A program made the translations under genes and the position numbers. The notes below the pieces were generated by a model. It was given only the letters and a program-made list of their open reading frames with translations. It was not told where the DNA came from and did not search any database. Below are positions 1-4,421 of a DNA stretch of 7,759 nucleotides, piece by piece. Source of the DNA: Crocinitomicaceae bacterium (GTDB lineage: Bacteria; Bacteroidota; Bacteroidia; Flavobacteriales_D; Crocinitomicaceae). The stretch spans positions 1-7,759 of the forward strand of contig JABSPC010000005.1 in NCBI GenBank assembly GCA_013215515.1, in the 5' to 3' direction. Position 1 is the stretch's first letter. Every line of letters begins with the position of its first letter.

Positions 1-93
1 GACGGTTGTGTTATCGAAAGTTCATTTCATGCTGGGCTTCCTGTGTCTTCAGGACGGAAAATCGCTCTAAATATATGGATCCGAGAACGGTAA
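1..93 (+). CDS. 2-oxoglutarate/Fe(II) oxygenase, prolyl-4-hydroxylase type (C-terminal fragment)
   Basis: Frame 1 is open from the window edge to a TAA at 91-93, giving 30 residues that end ..NIWIRER. The fragment carries an HAGLPV motif followed by SSGRK and ends W-I-R-E-R, which closely resembles the end of the prolyl-4-hydroxylase-like double-stranded beta-helix. In that family this His is the third Fe(II) ligand, and a Lys ten residues later binds the 2-oxoglutarate carboxylate. Here His is visible residue 10 and Lys visible residue 20, which is exactly that spacing. The enzyme would hydroxylate a peptide or small-molecule substrate that cannot be named from this piece. The HxD half of the metal site lies upstream of the window. 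No terminator is visible before the next gene, so read-through into the kelch gene is possible. The fragment is short, so the family call is good but not certain. Confidence 0.68.
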   Translation, partial: DGCVIESSFHAGLPVSSGRKIALNIWIRER

Positions 94-125
94 AACTGAT
101 TTAAGCACCTGTCGACTTAGATTGC

Positions 126-133
126 TATCTTTA
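126..133 (+). promoter_or_regulatory. Possible -7 box of a Bacteroidota promoter before the kelch gene
   Basis: The octamer TATCTTTA matches seven of the eight positions of the Bacteroidota -7 consensus TAnnTTTG, counting the two free positions. It lies 15 bases before the preferred ATG. I see no TTG at the expected -33 distance, and A/T-rich DNA produces such matches by chance. This is therefore a weak candidate; the kelch gene could instead be read through from the oxygenase gene. Confidence 0.2.
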
Positions 134-148
134 TACAAAAAGAAATCT

Positions 149-1312
149 ATGCGCCTAGGTTCTCTACTACTCTTCATTTTTGCGTTTTGCAGTTGTACCT
201 CGTTCGCTTCCATTCAATGGACTCAGCGAGCTGATTTTGCTAGTCACGCTCGACATAGAGCATCAAGTGCATCTATTGGCAACAAAGGATATCTAGGACT
301 TGGACATTACAATGGAACAGGATTCGAAACGTATTTCACAGATTGGTGGGAATTCGATCCTGCCACCAATGCTTGGACACAAAAAGCTGATTATATTGGA
401 AACAATGGCTTTGGAGAACTCGGAGCACGCGTTATTAGCCTTGAATCCGTTTGTTATGTTGGGTTGGGTGAACTCGACTATACACGACTGTATAAATACG
501 ATCCTACTACAAATTCATGGACGCAAGTTGCAAGCCCTCCAACTTCAAATCAATTTAGAGATACGCAAGATATGGTAATTGGTCACAAGGCCTATTTTAC
601 TGATCTTTGGGACAACGAACTGTATGAATATGATACTGATCTGGATTCGTGGTCGTACAAAGGGCAAATGCCTTTCCCATGGTATTTTGTCTTTTCAGGA
701 TTCTCGCACAACGGTAAAGGGTATATCAAAGCCTATAACGCATTGTGGGAATATGACCCCGTGATGAACTTTTGGTCCTATGTAAATCAATTCCCTGGAA
801 GTGCAGAGTTGGGATCTATTTGCTTCATGCAGAATGACAAGGCTTATATCGTTTGTGGATACGGACCTTCTGGAAGTGACCTCACATCAGAAGTTTGGCA
901 ATACGAGCCAGTTTCTCAAGATTGGACACAAATGGATGACTTCCCAGGGACAAGCAGACGATACTCCACCGGCTTTTCACTAAATGGAAGATCTTACATA
1001 GGAACAGGAACGAACGGAACGAACTTTGGTGATTTCTGGGAATTCAGTGCTGTAGCTGATGTAGATGAATTCGATTTCAGTTCTTTCAATGTTTACCCAA
1101 ATCCCGTCAAGAATTTCGCGACGTTTAAATCGGACAAGCATCCCTCATTTGAGATTGAGATTACCAATATGCAAGGCAAGGTTTGGAATCGATTAAAAGC
1201 AGAGAACGGACAGGCCAATCTAGAACGTCAAGGTGCGCCATCGGGAATTTACATATACAGTGTGAGTATCGACGGAAAGGTTGTTCACTCGGATCAAATC
1301 CTATTTCAATAA
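149..1312 (+). CDS. Secreted kelch-like beta-propeller protein with T9SS type A sorting domain
   Basis: The ATG at 149 gives 387 residues beginning with a short basic n-region and a hydrophobic core, with likely signal-peptidase cleavage near residue 20 (SFA|S). The same frame can start at a TTG at 122, but that puts nine charged residues ahead of the signal peptide, so ATG is preferred. Kelch-type repeats follow, each ending in a pattern like L-Y-x-Y-D-P-x-x-x-x-W. The repeat tryptophans are at about residues 24, 76, 124, 168, 209 and 259. The last strand (DFWEFS, about 295-300) can close a sixth blade with the N-terminal IQWTQ strand. Residues about 312-387 form a type A T9SS C-terminal domain (FNVYPNPVKN, then SGIYIYSV). 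This predicts Sec export, T9SS passage across the outer membrane, and release or surface attachment. Propellers of this kind usually bind proteins or glycans; the ligand is unknown. The 3' end overlaps the convergent phospholipase gene by 12 bp. Confidence 0.88.
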   Translation: MRLGSLLLFIFAFCSCTSFASIQWTQRADFASHARHRASSASIGNKGYLGLGHYNGTGFETYFTDWWEFDPATNAWTQKADYIGNNGFGELGARVISLESVCYVGLGELDYTRLYKYDPTTNSWTQVASPPTSNQFRDTQDMVIGHKAYFTDLWDNELYEYDTDLDSWSYKGQMPFPWYFVFSGFSHNGKGYIKAYNALWEYDPVMNFWSYVNQFPGSAELGSICFMQNDKAYIVCGYGPSGSDLTSEVWQYEPVSQDWTQMDDFPGTSRRYSTGFSLNGRSYIGTGTNGTNFGDFWEFSAVADVDEFDFSSFNVYPNPVKNFATFKSDKHPSFEIEITNMQGKVWNRLKAENGQANLERQGAPSGIYIYSVSIDGKVVHSDQILFQ

Positions 1313-2398
1313 CTCCGGCATATTTCTGAGGGTTAACTCATACGGCATTGAAACAAAAAACGGGCTAAAATCTGGATTGGATTTGTAGTAATCTGTAGAG
1401 ATAATCTGGGCTTGACTCCGAATAGCGTCAAGCCATCTAGAAGAATCATTAGCTCTTGCCTCTAGCGTTCCCGCATCGCTTCGAGTTCTAACAATGTACT
1501 TTTCGGTCAAGGCATGAATTTCCTCCACATTTCCAATTGGCTGGTTTCGAACTACAAATGCGGTCGATGGCTCTTCCGGTTGCCCATAAACAAACATTGG
1601 ACGGTCCTGCCCGTCGTCTAAAAATGCTGTATACATGTCCTTGTTGTTCCCTTGCATGATAAAGAATATCTTACCCAAACATTCATTCAATTCAGGCCAT
1701 CCTTCTGCATCAAGCCTCTGATTTATTGAGTTGTACCCAGCTTTTAAAGCTTTAGGCGTAAATACTCTACTCGAATCAATGCATCTATAAATTTCCTGAT
1801 CCAATAATGAAAATGCCGTTGAGTCAAATTGCACTGCTGTTTTAAACCCTAAGAATTTAGCGAGTTTAGAATAATCTCCGATACCTGCTCCTTTTGCTTC
1901 TATATTTACAAATAACGGAATATGTCTAGGATGCAGAGCACTCCACAGATCCAGCTCTATCAATGCTGATTTCAAAGTCAAATAATTCGTTTCGTAGTCA
2001 ACATCGGTAATGTGAATAATCTTGAATCCCGGCTCTTCGAGTTCAGGGATTTTTGAGCGTTTTTTCAGTCCCTTTGCAAAACCGTTGATTCTGCGTTTGT
2101 AGTACCTCCCTCCTTTTGGATCGTAGTTGACATCCAGTTCAAACCCTCTGATTTCGTATTTATCTAATTGCTGAATGAGGTCTTCATGTCCATATTCGAT
2201 TTGCTTTGGGTCATTAGCTTCGCCAAGACGTTCTTTGTGCTTTGTAAGTACTTCTAGAACTGCAGGCGAAGGAACTTTTTTGTAGCTGTTGTGGGATGCA
2301 AGAATTCGAATATCGTTAAGTTTAATCGTGTCAGAGTATTGGGCGTTCAAATTGATTGAAGCAAATAATAAGACTAGAAGTAAGACCGTTCGATTCAT
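1301..2398 (-). CDS. Secreted Ca2+-dependent phosphoinositide-specific phospholipase C-like protein
   Basis: This 365-residue protein starts with a clear signal peptide, cleaved probably after Gln20 (NLNAQ|YS). The mature part fits the bacterial Ca2+-dependent PI-PLC family (Pfam PI-PLC-C1, a TIM-barrel phosphodiesterase). It has ASHNSY with His36 as candidate catalytic histidine, RGFELDV with Glu87 and Asp89 as candidate metal ligands, IIHITDVD with His129 as candidate second catalytic histidine, and FVNIEAKG with Glu167 as a further candidate ligand. The C-terminal VRTRSD (about 303-308) and the ISTDYY strand (about 333-338) also fit. The family cleaves phosphoinositides or related glycerophosphodiesters; the true substrate is not readable from sequence. 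There is no T9SS sorting domain, so it is probably periplasmic or released. It lies directly after the TonB-C gene on the same strand, 9 bp apart as read, or sharing one base (TAATG) if that gene's frameshift is corrected. They are therefore probably co-transcribed and perhaps translationally coupled. Confidence 0.85.
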   Translation of the reverse strand: MNRTVLLLVLLFASINLNAQYSDTIKLNDIRILASHNSYKKVPSPAVLEVLTKHKERLGEANDPKQIEYGHEDLIQQLDKYEIRGFELDVNYDPKGGRYYKRRINGFAKGLKKRSKIPELEEPGFKIIHITDVDYETNYLTLKSALIELDLWSALHPRHIPLFVNIEAKGAGIGDYSKLAKFLGFKTAVQFDSTAFSLLDQEIYRCIDSSRVFTPKALKAGYNSINQRLDAEGWPELNECLGKIFFIMQGNNKDMYTAFLDDGQDRPMFVYGQPEEPSTAFVVRNQPIGNVEEIHALTEKYIVRTRSDAGTLEARANDSSRWLDAIRSQAQIISTDYYKSNPDFSPFFVSMPYELTLRNMPELLK

Positions 2399-2407
2399 TA
2401 CGTAAGT

Positions 2408-3124
2408 TTAAACACAATTGGTAGGACAATCTTCATTCGTATTTTCTCTCCTTTTGCATTCTCCAGGAATCCATTTCGACATTCTTTGAATTAATTTAAC
2501 GGCCGCACGATCCAGTTGCATCGTAGCTCCTTTTATAATTTTGATATGAGTTGCTTCTTCATCTGGTTCAACTATGAAACTTAACATAATTTTGCATTGA
2601 TCTTCATTTTCAATGCTATACTCTGGATAATGTAAATTAAATGCAATATAGTTTTGTAAATCTGTGTGCCCGCCTTTAAACATGGCAAAGATATAAGACG
2701 AGTCTAAAACTTCACAATCAATGGAACTGGTATCGCCAAGAGACGATTCATCAACCGTACCATGCAATTTATCTTCTCTAAGCGTTAAGGCATTTTTAAA
2801 ATTGGTCGAAGGTTTTAGATAAGCCTTGTAAAAATTATCACCCTTCTTTTCCAGAACTACTTTAAAATCTTCCTCTTCGTAATTCCCATTTTTTGTAATT
2901 ATGGTTACCGATATCTCTTTATTCTGAAGACCTTCATAAAACACAATCCCATTTTCATCTAAAACAATCTGTTTCTGATTTACTCCATCATCCAATTGAA
3001 CAGGGCAATTGCTTAATCGTTCGTTTGAATAGATATCGCGAATCACCATTTTAAAAGTGTACGTTTTCTTGGCAAAGGAAGGCGCAATACAGAGCAGTGA
3101 TACAAATAGAATTAGGTATTTCAT
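2408..3124 (-). CDS. TonB C-terminal-domain periplasmic protein, C-terminus altered by a frameshift
   Basis: As read the protein has 238 residues. Residues 1-18 are a cleavable-looking signal peptide (SFA|KK). Residues about 20-104 resemble a carboxypeptidase-regulatory-like or Ig-like beta-sandwich (VIRDIYSNERLSNCPVQL). Residues about 148 to the end form a TonB C-terminal domain: FKGGHTDLQNYI, NLHYPEY, IMLSFIV, IKIIKGA, LDRAAVKLI, MSKWIP. There is no proline-rich linker, and the only membrane segment is the signal peptide, so this is not a classical energy-transducing TonB. After WIP (Pro220) the frame gives a Cys/charged tail and stops at 2408-2410. Skipping base 2464 instead gives ENAKGEKIRMKI then VLPIVFKLT, the conserved family ending, for 241 residues with a stop at 2398-2400. 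This looks like a single-base insertion, either a real mutation or a sequence error. The gene leads a two-gene unit with the phospholipase. Confidence 0.82.
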   Translation of the reverse strand: MKYLILFVSLLCIAPSFAKKTYTFKMVIRDIYSNERLSNCPVQLDDGVNQKQIVLDENGIVFYEGLQNKEISVTIITKNGNYEEEDFKVVLEKKGDNFYKAYLKPSTNFKNALTLREDKLHGTVDESSLGDTSSIDCEVLDSSYIFAMFKGGHTDLQNYIAFNLHYPEYSIENEDQCKIMLSFIVEPDEEATHIKIIKGATMQLDRAAVKLIQRMSKWIPGECKRRENTNEDCPTNCV

Positions 3125-3128
3125 GAAC

Positions 3129-3136
3129 CAAATATA
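3129..3136 (-). promoter_or_regulatory. Perfect -7 box (TATATTTG) immediately before the TonB-C gene
   Basis: On the minus strand the octamer TATATTTG matches the Bacteroidota -7 consensus TAnnTTTG at every fixed position. It ends only four bases before the ATG at 3124. Transcription would begin at or next to the start codon, giving a leaderless or nearly leaderless mRNA. Because the terminator of the upstream gene ends around 3144, any promoter for this gene must lie in this small gap or overlap the hairpin, which supports the match. I see no TTG about 20 bases further upstream, so the -33 element is missing or degenerate. Confidence 0.4.
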
Positions 3137-3143
3137 GGTAGAA

Positions 3144-3178
3144 AGAAAAAAGGCGTCCCATTTGAGACGCCTCTTTTC
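3144..3178 (-). terminator. Rho-independent terminator, usable on both strands, better on minus
   Basis: AGGCGTC at 3151-3157 pairs perfectly with GACGCCT at 3166-3172 around an 8-base loop. On the minus strand the hairpin is followed by a run of six U (3151-3146), so it terminates transcription arriving from the PKD/T9SS gene that ends at 3208. On the plus strand only a short CUUUU follows. It also insulates the TonB-C/phospholipase unit from the decayed region. Confidence 0.85.
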
Positions 3179-3207
3179 AATAAGGTGTTAATAGAAGTAA
3201 ATCCTAT

Positions 3208-3432
3208 TTATTTATTTTTTATAAATCGTTTGGTTCCTTTCTTTCCGTCAATTACTAATTCAAGTAAATAAACGCCTTGAGCCAATTCACTAATATCAAA
3301 CCAATGCTCCGACGAAGACATTCGTGTTCCTTCCTGTTGAATTGCGCCTTCCATTCCTAAGATCTTGTAAGTAAGCTCAGAAAAATTAGCTAAATCAAGT
3401 GATAAATAATCAATACCAGGATTTGGACTCAA
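3208..3432 (-). pseudogene. T9SS type A sorting domain, 3' fragment of the disrupted PKD gene
   Basis: This frame encodes LSPNPGIDYLSLDL (starting around 3432), then YKILGMEG, WFDISELAQGVYLLELVIDG and a basic tail ending KNK. That is a textbook type A T9SS C-terminal sorting domain of about 75 residues. It cannot be a stand-alone protein: it has no signal peptide, and its usable start lies inside the conserved S-PNP motif. The frame is open back only to a TGA at 3457-3459, while the PKD fragment upstream is one frame away and stops at 3410-3412. The two pieces are therefore halves of one gene, with the frame lost somewhere in 3413-3456. The terminator at 3144-3178 fits this gene's 3' end. Confidence 0.75.
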
Positions 3433-3922
3433 TACAACTATCGCTAGATGTGATTGTCAAACACACTTGGTATGTTCCATCCGTCGTGTACGTATGAGAA
3501 AGATCTGCTCCTGTACCGGTCGAGCCATCACCAAAATCATATGCCCAATCTACGATCGTTCCAGTAGAAGTTGTTGAACCATCAAAGAACATCACTTCAG
3601 AGCAAAGAGCCATTGTGTATTGGAATGCGGCATCACAACTTGGACTTGCAAGACAGCTAATGATAATAGAATCACAATAAGTACTTGTGCATCCATCACT
3701 ATCAAAAATAGTAAGACAAACGTAATAGCTTCCATTTTGGGTATATGTATTCGCAGAATTTTGACTTGTTGATGTATTGCCATCACCAAAATCGTAATCC
3801 CATGATATAATCATTGCGTTTGGACCTGAAGAAGTTGATCCGTCAAAGAACATTACGTCCGGACAATTGCCTAAAGTGTATTGATAAGGAAGCGATAGCA
3901 ACGATTCATACGATTCAGGCAC
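3410..3922 (-). pseudogene. PKD-repeat exported protein, central fragment lacking its 5' end
   Basis: This frame of 170 codons (first possible start a GTG at 3920-3922) contains two PKD domains. Each has a paired C..VMFFDGST strand, a YDFGDG core and a T-Y-T..G-x-Y-x-V-C-L-T-I strand: residues about 18-78 and 104-163. The linker between them has the sequence CLASPSCDAAFQYT, and the first domain begins with the matching YQYTLGNC. No signal peptide is present and the frame is closed by TAA twelve bases before the GTG, so the true N-terminus is missing. At the other end the frame runs into the sorting-domain coding sequence out of phase (SCIESKSWY then stop) and lacks the linker normally found between PKD and sorting domains. 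The intact ancestor was probably a surface-exposed T9SS cargo with repeated PKD modules. Loss of the start plus a frameshift and possible internal deletion argue for a pseudogene. Confidence 0.72.
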
Positions 3923-4003
3923 TTCTGATTATAGGTCACATCAAGTGGCAGTAGCGGATGTGGTCCTTTAACCCCTGCTCCTTCTAGCCCGCCGGATTAA
4001 CGG
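3923..4003. other. Unexplained block of about 50% GC between two broken genes
   Basis: This stretch lies between the stop of the small broken gene and the truncated 5' end of the PKD fragment. By hand count about half the bases from 3931 on are G or C, noticeably more than the A/T-rich sequence beyond it. GGTCACATC at 3934-3942 can pair with GATGTGGTC at 3957-3965 as a nine-pair stem with two G-U wobbles in plus-strand RNA, around a 14-base loop. GGTTAACC at 4002-4009 is a perfect palindrome overlapping the neighbouring gene's end. One minus-strand frame is open through the block (from a TAA near 4000, ..GVKGPHPLLPLDVTY..) and continues to a stop inside the PKD fragment, but it has no credible start. 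I cannot assign a function; it may be a scar or a small inserted element. Confidence 0.35.
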
Positions 4004-4226
4004 TTAACCTTCATACCCACAAAGACGCAGACCTAATTTACCTGTTGCTTCTTCCTTGCTGACTTCCTTAATTTGATACGTACATCTTTAATAACACGGC
4101 ATTCTTTCGTTAAGTGAAAAACTTTGGTACTTCCATTGTTACAGATGAACACATTTGTAGTCGTCGTGGAGCTTGTAAAGCATGCTAGGATAAAATAAAT
4201 CCTACGGCAAAAAATAGATTTTTCAT
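4004..4226 (-). pseudogene. Small exported Cys/His protein broken by two frameshifts
   Basis: From the ATG at 4224-4226 the sequence reads MKNLFFAVG and then meets TAG at 4185-4187. Shifting frame near 4201 gives a continuation IYFILACFTS, completing a signal peptide or lipobox-like segment, followed by VFICNNGSTKVFHLTKECRVIKD. Shifting again near 4083 gives TYQIKEVSKEEATGKLGLRLCGYEG and a TAA at 4004-4006. The combined product, about 73 residues, resembles small Bacteroidota exported proteins with the plan V-[YF]-I-C..[YF]-H-L..-C-R..C-..-V-S..EA..LCG-[YW]-E. Restoring one T in GATGTACG (to GATTGTACG) would give Lys-Asp-Cys-Thr and recreate the middle Cys, which supports single-base loss. 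The function of this family is not known to me. Either the gene is dead or two bases are missing from the sequence. Confidence 0.6.
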
Positions 4227-4421
4227 AGTGTTATCTAAGTAATAGTAGATCTACAAGGTAATGACTAGAATCCTAATATGCAATGAGTAATTGTACTATA
4301 AATACAGGTTTCTTGGCCTAAGACCTACTCTATCAACGATCTTTTCCCCAACACTTTAAGACTTTGTCATAGAATTTTCATAACTTAATACTACTTATTG
4401 AACTATCACATCTACTACACT
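4227..4421. other. Divergent intergenic region
   Basis: This A/T-rich, 195-base spacer separates the minus-strand small broken gene from the plus-strand T9SS type B gene and must hold promoters for both. A plausible minus-strand promoter is listed separately. For the plus gene I see a TTTG at 4363-4366 but no convincing TAnnTTTG at the right distance, and no Shine-Dalgarno before the ATG at 4422. No ORF, RNA gene or long repeat is apparent here. Confidence 0.6.
4253..4283 (-). promoter_or_regulatory. Possible promoter for the small broken gene
   Basis: On the minus strand a TTG (4281-4283) is followed, after 20 bases, by TACCTTGT (4253-4260). This resembles a Bacteroidota -33 TTG / -7 TAnnTTTG pair with near-ideal spacing but an imperfect -7 box. 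It sits about 27 bases before the ATG at 4226. A perfect 10-base palindrome, GTAGATCTAC at 4245-4254, overlaps the presumed start of transcription and could be an operator or chance. Confidence 0.3.

Noticed and set aside
122..148. TTG start for the kelch protein
   Set aside because: It would add MLSLYKKKS ahead of an already complete signal peptide starting at the ATG at 149.
300..983. Short plus-strand ORFs at 300-578, 579-764 and 801-983
   Set aside because: They lie inside the kelch gene in another frame, have no signal peptide or family resemblance, and the kelch frame is clearly the coding one.
1290..1301. GGATcaaATCC hairpin as terminator for the kelch or phospholipase gene
   Set aside because: The stem is only four pairs with a three-base loop and no U run on either strand.
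2455..2475. Programmed +1 ribosomal frameshift in the TonB-C gene
   Set aside because: There is no in-frame stop or rare-codon slip site at the shift point as in known +1 sites, so an indel is the simpler explanation; kept as a remote possibility only.
3592..3789. 65-codon minus-strand ORF within the PKD fragment
   Set aside because: It is an alternative frame of the PKD repeats, rich in V/I/L by frame effect; the PKD motifs are in the other frame.
3923..4010. Integron attC site, suggested by GTTAAC/GTTAAT core-like words, an internal inverted repeat and neighbouring small genes
   Set aside because: None of the GTT words fits the GTTRRRY core with a matching RYYYAAC partner, and no second copy flanks the next gene in the window.
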